Below, in pieces: positions 1-7,697 of a DNA stretch of 40,003 bases. This DNA comes from an uncultured Veillonella sp. (GTDB lineage Bacteria; Bacillota; Negativicutes; Veillonellales; Veillonellaceae), in NCBI RefSeq assembly GCF_937981445.1, contig NZ_CALJON010000052.1:1-40003 (forward strand). Direction: 5' to 3'. The position numbers and the translations under genes are program-made. The stretch's first letter is position 1. Every line of letters begins with the position of its first letter. Under the pieces are notes generated by a model. The model searched no databases. It was given only the letters and a program-made list of their open reading frames with translations, and was not told the DNA's origin.

Positions 1-3000
1 AAAGGTAAATATCGGGAGCCCGTAACCGCACTGGCCTTCACCAATGTAGCATTATAAAAAGCCCCTTTTTGCTCGGTACTCCGCTTAGTGACTAATACAC
101 TAGGCTTTGCCATAACTCGTTTTACTGTCTCTAAGCTAGTATCTGGATTCCAAACAGTTTTCCCCCTAATCTGAAGGGTCTTATAAAATATCCGACTTAG
201 ATTATATGGATATTTACTGCGTTTTCTTGCTTCTTTAATAAAGTTAGCCGGACTCTTAGTAAATTTTTCATGGAATACATGGCCCACAACAATATTTAAA
301 TACGCATCTTTACCGTGATGTTGACTATTTAAAGAGCGCCATTTTATAAATTCATTATCTCTACGGAAATCACTCACATTTTCTGCTTTAACATAGCAAA
401 TATCTGTATCAGGATAAATCCGTTTGAGCAAATCTGTTACGGCCTTAATCGCTTGATTTGTTTCTACTAATTGGCGATTAATAAATCCAGCCAATTCATC
501 ATCTGTTAACGCTTCTGTTCTAGTAAGTCGCAAATATTTTGTTTCTGATATTAACTTCTTATCAAGCAAATACTTCCAGTGGCTTATATTCTGTTTTTGC
601 CAGTCTCGATTAATAGGATAATTATTTTCCTTCGCCACATTATATTCTTTTTTAACAAGCACCAGATTATTAAAACTATCATCTTTAGTTAAACTTCGTG
701 GATAGATATGATCTATTTCATATAAATCTGTAAAGATATCATCTACTGAGTCAATTCGATCGCCACTATACATACAACGCCCCATCTGTTGATAGTATAA
801 AAATAGTCGTTTACTTTGGAAGTCTCCAGCATTACGATTTTTAATTTCACTCTTCCAATCATGACTTTCATCTTTAATAGCACTATATAATTCAGTTAAA
901 TATTTCTTTCTAGAATCTGTTGCTTTTTTCTCTGCCCTATTAGTGCGTGCTACTTCAACAAAAATCTTCTTCGGATTGCGCCCTTTCAGCTTAGTAATCT
1001 CGTCTAATACACGTAATGTTTGCCAAATAGAGCGTTTAACAGCTGGCGATACATATAATTCATCCACTACATCATATGATATAATACCGTCTTTATTAGC
1101 ATAGTCTTCGCCTAATTGCGCTTCATTAAATTGTAATACAGCATCCATAAATGTATATTTAGAACTTAATACTTCCATAAGTGTCAATGGATATGCATTC
1201 ATAGCCGTAATAATATTACAACGTAAGCCAGATTCAATCTCGCCTTCTAGGGTATGTAAAAATTCATAGGACAAACGGCCCCAATCTTTATATTTAAGCT
1301 TACTAATAGCTTTTACTTGCTCTTTATTTAATGTGCCTTTTAATTGAGGATCTGAATCTAATCTCTGTCTTAAAATTCGTTTTGCATCGCCAAATAAGGT
1401 TACATAATAAATAATTTTTTCTGCTCTAATAACATCAAAGCCCTGACCTAAAATTCTCACCATATCATGATATGATTTTAGATTCGTTTTTATTTCTCCA
1501 TTGATTCCAGTAAGAATAAGGTCTTTTTCAGCATTCGCATCACCTAAACCAAGTTTACGTAACTCTTTTTTGATTACCTTTTCAGTTACCTTTCGCGCTT
1601 GTGTCTTAAATACATCTTCAATTAATAATAATTTTGTCTCCCTATCTAATGGCTTGCCATTGTAACGAAGCATATTCAATTCATTAAGTAACATGAATTC
1701 ACTATACAACAATGACTGTTTAGGTAAAACATCTTGCCCCACCAAATATGTACATTTATTAGTCAAATTATTAATAAACGCTTCTGCAGATGCCCCTTCA
1801 TCAACCTTATCAGTATAGTTCCAAGGTGTAACGCGCCCGGCCTCCTTACGAACTACCCATGCAAAACCATCCTTACCAGCCTGATGTGCTGGATTCAATG
1901 GACCAACAAAATAAGGAACTCTAAATTCAACAATTTTTTCTAATTTCTCGCCAGTAGTGTAACCCGTACTATCTTTTGCAGTCAAAAATGGGAACTTTGT
2001 GCTAGCCACCTTAATAATTGTTTTTAGTTCATCTAAATGAACTTGATATGGCACCGCCCCATTGTCTGTAACGCGCTGTAAAGGCAAAAAGGACTCTAGC
2101 TCAATTTCTTTTAAAATTTCAGACTTCACATCAGAATCTGGCAATATATCTAATTGTTCTTTCAAAAACTTATAAAAGTCTTCTTGAGAGCAGACATTGC
2201 CCTTAGGGTTTTTATTAATATAGGAAGGATAATTATTTAATGTATTAAATTTATTCCCAGATTTTTTGCCGAAAGACTTGAATATATCATGGTAAACAGC
2301 GCTATATTCTTTCATATTAGTCAAGTCTTTTAACTTTTTCAATTGATTTTTATGAAGCTCAAATTGTTCTACCTTATATTCTGAAAAGCCTTTTCCATCA
2401 GGCTTTACCTTATATAAAATCAATGTATCATATACACTTTTACATAGGTCAATGACTTCTATACGATTCCCTAGAATTTGCTCATAATCCCCGCGCTGCT
2501 CATCATATTCTTTGCCGCTAAATTGAATTGACTGCATTTCCTTAGCTTCTAATTTCAAATCTTCATCAGCAAATAAATCAACTAAATTACCTTTCAAACC
2601 TATAATAACCTTGGCTAATGCCACCGCCATTTTTTTCTTATCTTTATTAAAAAGCAATCCTATTTGTGTCGCCTTATCACTACGGCTCATTTGAGCATTT
2701 TGTAAAATGTCAATCATATTACTAATTACTGAATCCATATTAGCTTCATCATCAATTAGTTCCAAATAAGCCGAACGCAACACCTCTATAATGCCACTAG
2801 TTAAATTGCCGCCACCACTAAATGACTGCCCTTCATACAAAAAATTCCCACGGCTTTTAACAATATGGTGAATCGCAAGAAACAACTCGCGAATATCCTT
2901 AGGAGGTCGTTTCATTAATTCATAGCGTAAATGGTAAAATGTAGGATAGTCCCGATGAAAATCCTTATCTGTATAATTCTTGTCATTAAATAAGAAATAC

Positions 3001-3410
3001 TGCCCTTTATTATGAGGACTCTTATCTTCTTGATGAGCTTGGCTCTCATGGAGACGTAAGTAAAAATAAGGATCTACCTTTTTAATCTCTTCATCAAATA
3101 ATTCTTCCAACAAAGTCAATCTAAATTTACGTCGATTATATCGACGCCCTGTACTTCTATTAGTTCTTCGCGCTAAGGCTGGTTGCCCCTCTTCAAAGAG
3201 TCGGCTCCCCCACATATCTTTACCTTTAGTCTTCAGTAATTCATACTGCTCATTAGATACAGCCCAACCAACAGAATTTGTACCAATATCTAGACCGACA
3301 AAATAATCCTGACTATTAGTTCCTCGCTTGCTAGCTACTTGCTTGTTGCTAACATGATTGTTAGTTACTGACTTATTGTTTACTTGCTTGTCGTCCTTAT
3401 GTTGCCCCAT
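1..3410 (-). CDS. cas9: CRISPR-associated endonuclease Cas9 (type II, 3'-truncated by window edge)
   Basis: RNA-guided DNA endonuclease of a type II CRISPR system. 1136 codons are open from the ATG at 3410; the C-terminal PAM-interacting end lies outside the window. RuvC-I is at residues 36-49 (VGLDIGTNSVGW, with D41 matching the catalytic Asp). The Arg-rich bridge helix follows (RRYNRRKFR). RuvC-II is IFVEVARTN at about 945-972. HNH is YEIDHIYPRSLTKDDSFNN at about 690-720. RuvC-III is HHGKDAYLN at about 295-320. All catalytic residues are present. The start is supported by GAGGTG six bases upstream. Size and motif spacing suggest a large II-A-like protein of about 1.35-1.4 thousand residues (inference); cas1, cas2, csn2 and the array would lie beyond position 1. 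An unusual tail of about 30 residues, rich in Asn, Lys and Val, precedes RuvC-I. Confidence 0.96.
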   Translation of the reverse strand, partial: MGQHKDDKQVNNKSVTNNHVSNKQVASKRGTNSQDYFVGLDIGTNSVGWAVSNEQYELLKTKGKDMWGSRLFEEGQPALARRTNRSTGRRYNRRKFRLTLLEELFDEEIKKVDPYFYLRLHESQAHQEDKSPHNKGQYFLFNDKNYTDKDFHRDYPTFYHLRYELMKRPPKDIRELFLAIHHIVKSRGNFLYEGQSFSGGGNLTSGIIEVLRSAYLELIDDEANMDSVISNMIDILQNAQMSRSDKATQIGLLFNKDKKKMAVALAKVIIGLKGNLVDLFADEDLKLEAKEMQSIQFSGKEYDEQRGDYEQILGNRIEVIDLCKSVYDTLILYKVKPDGKGFSEYKVEQFELHKNQLKKLKDLTNMKEYSAVYHDIFKSFGKKSGNKFNTLNNYPSYINKNPKGNVCSQEDFYKFLKEQLDILPDSDVKSEILKEIELESFLPLQRVTDNGAVPYQVHLDELKTIIKVASTKFPFLTAKDSTGYTTGEKLEKIVEFRVPYFVGPLNPAHQAGKDGFAWVVRKEAGRVTPWNYTDKVDEGASAEAFINNLTNKCTYLVGQDVLPKQSLLYSEFMLLNELNMLRYNGKPLDRETKLLLIEDVFKTQARKVTEKVIKKELRKLGLGDANAEKDLILTGINGEIKTNLKSYHDMVRILGQGFDVIRAEKIIYYVTLFGDAKRILRQRLDSDPQLKGTLNKEQVKAISKLKYKDWGRLSYEFLHTLEGEIESGLRCNIITAMNAYPLTLMEVLSSKYTFMDAVLQFNEAQLGEDYANKDGIISYDVVDELYVSPAVKRSIWQTLRVLDEITKLKGRNPKKIFVEVARTNRAEKKATDSRKKYLTELYSAIKDESHDWKSEIKNRNAGDFQSKRLFLYYQQMGRCMYSGDRIDSVDDIFTDLYEIDHIYPRSLTKDDSFNNLVLVKKEYNVAKENNYPINRDWQKQNISHWKYLLDKKLISETKYLRLTRTEALTDDELAGFINRQLVETNQAIKAVTDLLKRIYPDTDICYVKAENVSDFRRDNEFIKWRSLNSQHHGKDAYLNIVVGHVFHEKFTKSPANFIKEARKRSKYPYNLSRIFYKTLQIRGKTVWNPDTSLETVKRVMAKPSVLVTKRSTEQKGAFYNATLVKASAVTGSRYLP

Positions 3411-3506
3411 ATGCGCCACCTCATTTTTTTTAGACTTCATTCTATTCTGATGCTCATTGCTGCATTTATTTCTTGATTTATTTCCCTAATTATCTATTTT
3501 TAGCAA

Positions 3507-3535
3507 TTGACAATTCTCTAAAATCCTTCTATTAT
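3507..3535 (+). promoter_or_regulatory. Sigma-70 promoter of the tracrRNA
   Basis: A consensus -35 TTGACA (3507-3512), a 17-bp spacer and TATTAT (3530-3535). They are placed so that transcription would begin near 3542, just upstream of the anti-repeat. The TTGACA lies in a small palindrome (CAATTGACAATT), so a divergent cas9 promoter may overlap it. Confidence 0.75.
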
Positions 3536-3541
3536 ATACAT

Positions 3542-3677
3542 GAAGTTAGTTTTGGATACTCTAACTTTTACACTACAAGTTCAAATAAAGATTTATCTAC
3601 ATTGCTCCTTAGGGAGTGCCCATCGTGGGCTTTCTATTTGAACAATAGCTCAGGTTCTTATGAAGCTGAGCTTTTTT
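3542..3677 (+). ncRNA. tracrRNA for the type II CRISPR system
   Basis: Trans-activating CRISPR RNA that pairs with crRNA repeats and loads Cas9. The anti-repeat spans about 3549-3586: an upper stem (CTTTTACACTAC), the AAGT bulge, then the lower stem TCAAAT, in the same order as in characterised tracrRNAs. After a linker comes a nexus hairpin (CTCC 3605-3608 with GGAG 3613-3616), a GC hairpin (GCCCA 3618-3622 with TGGGC 3626-3630) and a Rho-independent terminator (AGCTCAG 3647-3653 with CTGAGCT 3666-3672, then six T). From the pairing, the crRNA repeat should begin GTTTGAGAGTAGTGTAAAAG and end ATCCAAAAC, about 36 nt. No copy of that repeat is in the window. The RNA is divergent from cas9 and has its own promoter. 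Confidence 0.88.
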
Positions 3678-3942
3678 ATTTGCCCAGATAAAATACTCAT
3701 AAAGTAAATGTAGCATCAAAAAACAAGCTGAATAAAATCAACTTATTTCAATTATACGCCTTAAGGATAACAAAAACAAATACTTATTTTTCATTTTTAT
3801 CATGTATTGTTAAATGGACATTTACTCAATAAATCTTAGGCCTCTTTCTTAGCAATAATTACTCTTAGCAATGATTACTAAGGAAAAATAAATCAAAGCA
3901 GCAGTTCGATTAACATATACAATATAGAAAGCTGGTGACTCA
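3678..3942. other. Intergenic region before tadA
   Basis: AT-rich and without a convincing ORF. It contains an imperfect 16-bp direct repeat (TTAGCAATAATTACTC / TTAGCAATGATTACTA, about 3851-3883). The ribosome-binding site of tadA is weak (GGTGA, four bases before ATG). Confidence 0.4.
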
Positions 3943-4416
3943 ATGACTGATCAAGAATTTATGGCAGAAGCCCTTAAAGAAGCCCAAAAGGCCTATGACA
4001 TGGGTGAAATTCCCATTGGTGCCGTTCTTGTCCACAATGGACAAATTATTTCACGCCACCATAATCGGCGAGAATGTGACCATGATGCAACAGCTCATGC
4101 AGAGGTTTTAGTCATTCGCGAAGCCTGTCAACTCCTTGAACGATGGCGGTTGACCGGGTGCACGCTTTATGTTACTATAGAGCCATGTCCAATGTGCGCT
4201 GGTGCAATCATTAACAGCCGGATTGACCGTGTTGTATATGGCAGTAGCGACTACAAAGGCGGTGCCGTTGAATCATTATTTAATGTGCTCACACATCCTG
4301 GTTTAAATCATGAGCCAAATATATTAAGTGGTGTGTTAGCTGATCAATGTAGCCAGATAATGAAAGATTTTTTCAAAGAACGGCGTAAAAATAAGGAGAA
4401 GTACCCAAGAGGCTGA
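3943..4416 (+). CDS. tadA: tRNA adenosine(34) deaminase TadA
   Basis: Converts adenosine to inosine at the wobble position of tRNA-Arg(ACG), a cytoplasmic zinc-dependent deamination. The 157-residue protein carries HAE at 52-54 (zinc ligand His and catalytic Glu) and PCPMC at 81-85 (zinc ligands C82 and C85), plus the family's FFKERRK C-terminal helix. Length is close to that of other bacterial TadA proteins. The Shine-Dalgarno is weak (GGTGA). The last seven codons and the stop (4395-4416) are the first 22 bases of the tRNA-Ser gene, so the tail EKYPRG is encoded by tRNA sequence. RNase P cleavage at the tRNA 5' end would remove the tadA stop codon from that transcript. Confidence 0.95.
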   Translation: MTDQEFMAEALKEAQKAYDMGEIPIGAVLVHNGQIISRHHNRRECDHDATAHAEVLVIREACQLLERWRLTGCTLYVTIEPCPMCAGAIINSRIDRVVYGSSDYKGGAVESLFNVLTHPGLNHEPNILSGVLADQCSQIMKDFFKERRKNKEKYPRG

Positions 4417-4486
4417 AGGGTCCGCACTCGAAATGCGGTAGGTCGGCAAAACCGGCGCGGGGGTTCAAATCCCTCCTTCTCCGCCA
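4395..4486 (+). tRNA. tRNA-Ser (anticodon CGA), CCA encoded
   Basis: Acceptor stem GGAGAAG (4395-4401) pairs with CTTCTCC (4476-4482), followed by discriminator G and an encoded CCA (4484-4486). The anticodon stem-loop is CCGCA-CTCGAAA-TGCGG with anticodon CGA, reading UCG. A long variable arm (GGTCGGCAAAACCGGC region) and the GTTCAAAT T-loop mark a class II serine tRNA. It overlaps the 3' end of tadA by 22 bases and probably shares its transcript. Confidence 0.97.
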
Positions 4487-4525
4487 ACTTATTCTTTATA
4501 TAACTGATAATAACCTTTACTATTC

Positions 4526-4573
4526 AAAAGCCCCTACCTTCTAGTTAACTGCTAGCTTGGTAGGGGCTTTTTT
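4526..4573 (+). terminator. Rho-independent terminator after tRNA-Ser
   Basis: AAAAGCCCCTACC pairs with GGTAGGGGCTTTT across a 20-base loop, then a T run. It ends the tadA-tRNA unit. Confidence 0.9.
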
Positions 4574-4866
4574 AGATCAGAAGATAAGATACACTTACAA
4601 TATTCTACATATTCCACTGTATCTTTCTAGATTACAAGAAATTTTGCTACATTTTCTACTCATTTCATAATCTCTTAATTTTAAAATGAGCCAGTAATGA
4701 ACAATCATGAGAAAACTTCACCACCCTCTCACAGTTTTCACATATCAAATTCATTTTACTCCTTTAAGCTATACACATAGCAAGGAGGTCACCACCTTCC
4801 AAACAGGTGATTATCTCCAATTTAATTGCTATCTCCCCAGTATGTTATGACAAAGGAGTGTTTATT
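4574..4866. other. Intergenic region upstream of the secreted protein
   Basis: AT-rich leader. No ORF has a plausible start and no recognised RNA motif is seen. A GTG at 4807 is in frame with the next gene but lacks a Shine-Dalgarno. Confidence 0.4.
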
Positions 4867-5454
4867 ATGAAACGCAATACGCAAATGCACTTAAAGAAAC
4901 TGATGATGCTCAGCGTATTAAGTGGTGTTATTTGGGGCTCTGCATCTGCTGCGGAACCAGCGATGCCCCCAAGTACAACACCAACTTTTCAACAAGGAGT
5001 AGCTGTTCTCGAAAGGCAACAATATGATGTTCGTCGAGAGCAACATGACGTTCATAAACAGCAAATGCCAAACAATAATGGTAGGAACTCATTCACCGAC
5101 ACTGGTGAGCACTCTTTTACCTATTATGATCGACTCCATCACAACACCAGCATGGCACACAGTCAATTAGAAGCCAATGCAGCTATATTCTTACATGCAA
5201 TGGCTCCTGAAGGTAAAAAAGGATTTCCTCCTCAAAACCAACTTGGCAAAACGCCTCAAGATTCGTATCATATGATATCTCCTGAGCCTCCACCTCATAT
5301 GCAAGGCCTGAGAGACTATCAAAGAGATTCTCATCAAGTGCAAAGAGGCCCTCACCAAGAAAACCCTCAGACCATTGATTGCCATGACACCGCTAAGGGC
5401 ACTCCTCCTCAAAAGGCTCCACAAGAGCCCTCCCAAGAGAACTATGTTTTCTAA
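4867..5454 (+). CDS. Exported Gln/His/Pro-rich protein of unknown function
   Basis: I do not recognise the family. The ATG at 4867 is chosen because AAGGAG lies eight bases upstream and a signal peptide follows at once: basic MKRNTQMHLKK, a hydrophobic core, and a likely signal peptidase I site at about residues 26-28 (ASA-AEP). The 195-residue protein then has low complexity: charged QQYDVRREQHDV-type heptads (possibly a short helix), a His/Asn/Ser middle and a Pro/Gln/His-rich C-terminus. There is one Cys (in IDCHDT). It is probably periplasmic or extracellular. His and charged residues would allow metal binding, but that is speculation. A heptanucleotide repeat array starts two bases after the stop. 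Confidence 0.7.
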   Translation: MKRNTQMHLKKLMMLSVLSGVIWGSASAAEPAMPPSTTPTFQQGVAVLERQQYDVRREQHDVHKQQMPNNNGRNSFTDTGEHSFTYYDRLHHNTSMAHSQLEANAAIFLHAMAPEGKKGFPPQNQLGKTPQDSYHMISPEPPPHMQGLRDYQRDSHQVQRGPHQENPQTIDCHDTAKGTPPQKAPQEPSQENYVF

Positions 5455-5456
5455 TT

Positions 5457-5541
5457 AACACACACAACACACAACACACAACACACAACAAACAACAAAC
5501 AACAAACAACAAACAACAAACAACAAACAACAAACAACAAA
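5457..5541 (+). repeat. Heptanucleotide tandem repeat (AACACAC)n(AACAAAC)n
   Basis: About twelve copies of a 7-bp unit immediately after the stop codon. The first four are AACACAC-type, the rest AACAAAC. It is near perfect, so it is likely to vary in copy number by slippage. It lies in the 3' UTR, ahead of a terminator-like hairpin. Confidence 0.95.
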
Positions 5542-5559
5542 ATGATACACAGTGATAGT

Positions 5560-5594
5560 CCCGCAGGCAAGTCTTGCGGGATTTACTGTTTTTT
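5560..5594 (+). terminator. Terminator-like hairpin after the secreted protein
   Basis: CCCGCA (5560-5565) pairs with TGCGGG (5575-5580), followed by ATTTACTGTTTTTT. The stem is short but GC-rich. Confidence 0.6.
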
Positions 5595-5658
5595 ATTGTA
5601 TATATAGCTAGTCCTATGTATAGCAGGTATGATTTATGTACTATTACGCTTAGTACGC

Positions 5659-5842
5659 TATTATATTACGTCATCCTCATGTCCAATTATATTGTGTCAT
5701 ATTACGCTTATTATACTGTGTCATATTCACGCCTATTATACTGCGTCATATTCACGCCTATTATACTGCGTCATATTCACGCCAATTATATTCCGTCATA
5801 TTCGCTCCTATTATATTGCGTCATGCTCGTCCCCTATTATAA
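5659..5842. repeat. Imperfect 25-bp tandem repeat, about seven units
   Basis: The unit is like TATTATACTGCGTCATATTC followed by ACGCC. Three central copies are almost identical and the outer ones have decayed. The period is not a multiple of three, so the open frames across it drift in phase and are not genes. It lies between the secreted-protein terminator and the ogt gene. Confidence 0.9.
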
Positions 5843-5925
5843 AATATAATTAACATAGCTTTTAAATAGACTATTAAGGGCGTCTTTCATTCACATAAAA
5901 TGGTAGAAAGGAAGTCATTATTATC

Positions 5926-6543
5926 ATGCAAGGTCAAAAAAGTAACCCCCATCAACTGGCCCAGACGATTCACCAAGCTCCATCCATAATTTACAGTGCT
6001 TCAAAAGATTATGAAACACTGGGGCATATTACCTTATATAGTGATGGCCAAGCTTTAATCGGCTTAACAATGCCCACCCAACAATACACACTGCCCCTCA
6101 TTAAGACTGGTAAAGAGCGCACCTCACCGCCGGTGAAAGAGATTGCTTACTCAGATAGCTTAAATCATTCCGAATTTCGTGATGGTTTTGCTTGGCTAGA
6201 TACCTATACCAAGGGCCAACAGCCAAAGGTATTTCCAGCTTTACATTTACTAGGCACTGACTTTCGTTGCCGCGTCTGGCATGAATTACTTCATATTCCC
6301 TATGGCCAAGTCATAACATATGGTGATTTAGCCAAACGCATTTACAAAAATGATACGGTCCGCGGCATGCAGGCCCGTGCTATAGGCGGTGCCGTAGGAC
6401 ATAATCCATTACCTATAATTATTCCTTGCCATCGCGTAGTAGGCAGCCACAAACAATTAACGGGATATACAGGGGGGCTTCACGTAAAAAAAGCCCTTCT
6501 AACTATCGAAGGCCTAGACATTCATCAGTACAAAGATGCGTAG
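5926..6543 (+). CDS. ogt: Methylated-DNA--protein-cysteine S-methyltransferase
   Basis: Suicide repair enzyme that moves alkyl groups from O6-alkylguanine to its own cysteine. The 205-residue protein has a variable N-terminal domain (residues 1-105) and the conserved C-terminal DNA-binding domain: the YGQVITYGDLA helix-turn-helix segment at 126-136, and IPCHRVVG with acceptor C168 and the downstream GYTGG. The start at 5926 has AAGGAAG upstream. No adjacent alkA or ada-type regulator is seen, so it appears to be a single-gene unit ending at the strong hairpin at 6622. Confidence 0.93.
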   Translation: MQGQKSNPHQLAQTIHQAPSIIYSASKDYETLGHITLYSDGQALIGLTMPTQQYTLPLIKTGKERTSPPVKEIAYSDSLNHSEFRDGFAWLDTYTKGQQPKVFPALHLLGTDFRCRVWHELLHIPYGQVITYGDLAKRIYKNDTVRGMQARAIGGAVGHNPLPIIIPCHRVVGSHKQLTGYTGGLHVKKALLTIEGLDIHQYKDA

Positions 6544-6621
6544 ACAAATCTATTGGTAGGAAATAAAAATTGTAAAAACTACAAAATCTTATCACTTTGT
6601 AATAACTATAGAGTTGCAAAA

Positions 6622-6660
6622 AAGCTGTAGATTCAGATTTGAATCTACAGCTTCTTATTT
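6622..6660. terminator. Bidirectional terminator
   Basis: AAGCTGTAGATTCA (6622-6635) pairs perfectly with TGAATCTACAGCTT (6640-6653) around a four-base loop. There are T-rich tracts on both sides, so it can stop both ogt (+) and the exported-protein operon (-). Confidence 0.93.
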
Positions 6661-6685
6661 TTTATATCTTTAAAGCGCTTGGACA

Positions 6686-6847
6686 TTTATATCATTTTTA
6701 AGAGCCAAGAGATTTAGATTACTTTAAAGGGCCAAGAAATTTAGATTACTTTAAAAAATTCATAAATTTATATTACGTTTAAGAATCCATAAATTTAAAG
6801 TACTTTAAAGCATCCATAAGTTTAAATCATTTTAAAGACGTTACAAA
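6686..6847 (-). repeat. 27-bp tandem repeat, six units, running into a gene's 3' end
   Basis: Six consecutive 27-bp units (6686, 6713, 6740, 6767, 6794, 6821), of the TTTAGATTACTTTAAAGG type on the + strand. The unit nearest the gene covers its last codons and stop (6827-6847). The period is exactly nine codons, which suggests the array grew from the 3' end of the coding sequence and then decayed. Confidence 0.9.
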
Positions 6848-7687
6848 GTTTGTAAAGATTGGTATAAATGTACTCTTTTCTATATCAGATGTAATCATTA
6901 CATATAAAATCGGCTCTTCTTTAGTGAGTACTAGGGCCGGTTGTACATGGTATACCTGTTCCATGCCGCCTACATTATACAACACCTTAGCACTTGTCAT
7001 ATAAGTAGGATGTTTTGTAGCATTTAACTTTTGTATAGCCATTAAATTATCGACCTGTACAGTATAGTCTAGCATAGGCTCTGCCGTGCTATCTCCTAAG
7101 GTCCCTGTTTTTATAAAAATAGGTTTCCCCTCATTACGCAACTCATTAAATCTCATGTTAAGCATAAATAACCCGGCATCAACGGCGCCTTCATCGACTT
7201 TTATATTCGCATCACCCATTTGAAGTGGCATGCCTGGCACTAAACTATACAAGTTTCTAAATTTAATAGCCACAACTTGTGCCATTTTACGCCCATCTTG
7301 ATCCTTCATTTGCCATTGATATATATCAGAACGCTCTCCCAAACGGAAGGAATCAATCCAAGTTAGCAAATTTTCAGTAGCCTTGTACGTAGCCAGTTGG
7401 TCCCCGTATACACGAGCCGCATCAGTTGACATATTCATCACAGGCTTTTTACTTGGCGAATTTTTAGACTTCTCAGCTTGTACATACTCTTCAAAATCAT
7501 TCATAAGATATGGCACCATTGCAGATTTTGAAAGAGTTACCATTTTTACAGATTGTGGCAATGTGGCAGTACCACCTATAACAGATACTTTCTGACTATC
7601 TGTTACACTCGCTCCCAAGGCCATTGATGTAAAGGCTGTACTCGCCACTAAAGTAGCGGTTACAATCCATTGTCTTACGTGTTTCAT
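6827..7687 (-). CDS. Exported protein, C-type repeated module
   Basis: Unknown function. The 286-residue protein has a signal peptide (MKHVRQWIV, hydrophobic core, cleavage near SMALGA). Start with AGGAGG just upstream. The mature part aligns by eye with residues of about 490-739 of the protein encoded at 9114-11333: shared blocks include RLGERSDIYQWQMKDQDGRK versus RLGEKTEVYQWQLQDKEGRK, and a C-terminal (Y/V)VQ(P/A)A(L/V)VL(T/S)KE-P then YVM(I/L)TSD. There are no cysteines in these blocks and no membrane anchor beyond the signal peptide, so it is probably periplasmic. It is the last gene of the pncB operon, 10 bp after the preceding gene. Its last codons are part of a 27-bp tandem array. Confidence 0.8.
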   Translation of the reverse strand: MKHVRQWIVTATLVASTAFTSMALGASVTDSQKVSVIGGTATLPQSVKMVTLSKSAMVPYLMNDFEEYVQAEKSKNSPSKKPVMNMSTDAARVYGDQLATYKATENLLTWIDSFRLGERSDIYQWQMKDQDGRKMAQVVAIKFRNLYSLVPGMPLQMGDANIKVDEGAVDAGLFMLNMRFNELRNEGKPIFIKTGTLGDSTAEPMLDYTVQVDNLMAIQKLNATKHPTYMTSAKVLYNVGGMEQVYHVQPALVLTKEEPILYVMITSDIEKSTFIPIFTNFVTSLK

Positions 7688-7697
7688 CCATTACCTC

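Noticed and set aside
3549..3586. CRISPR repeat
   Set aside because: Only one degenerate complementary copy exists, with a bulge and no spacers; it is the tracrRNA anti-repeat.
3473..3691. 72-codon open frame on the + strand upstream of tadA
   Set aside because: It coincides with the tracrRNA anti-repeat, hairpins and terminator and has no ribosome-binding site.
4807..4866. GTG start 20 codons upstream of the secreted protein
   Set aside because: No Shine-Dalgarno, and it would bury the signal peptide; the ATG at 4867 has a good site.
5574..5853. Two overlapping frames rich in Tyr/Ser/Ile
   Set aside because: They read through the 25-bp tandem repeat in drifting phase, with no credible start signal.
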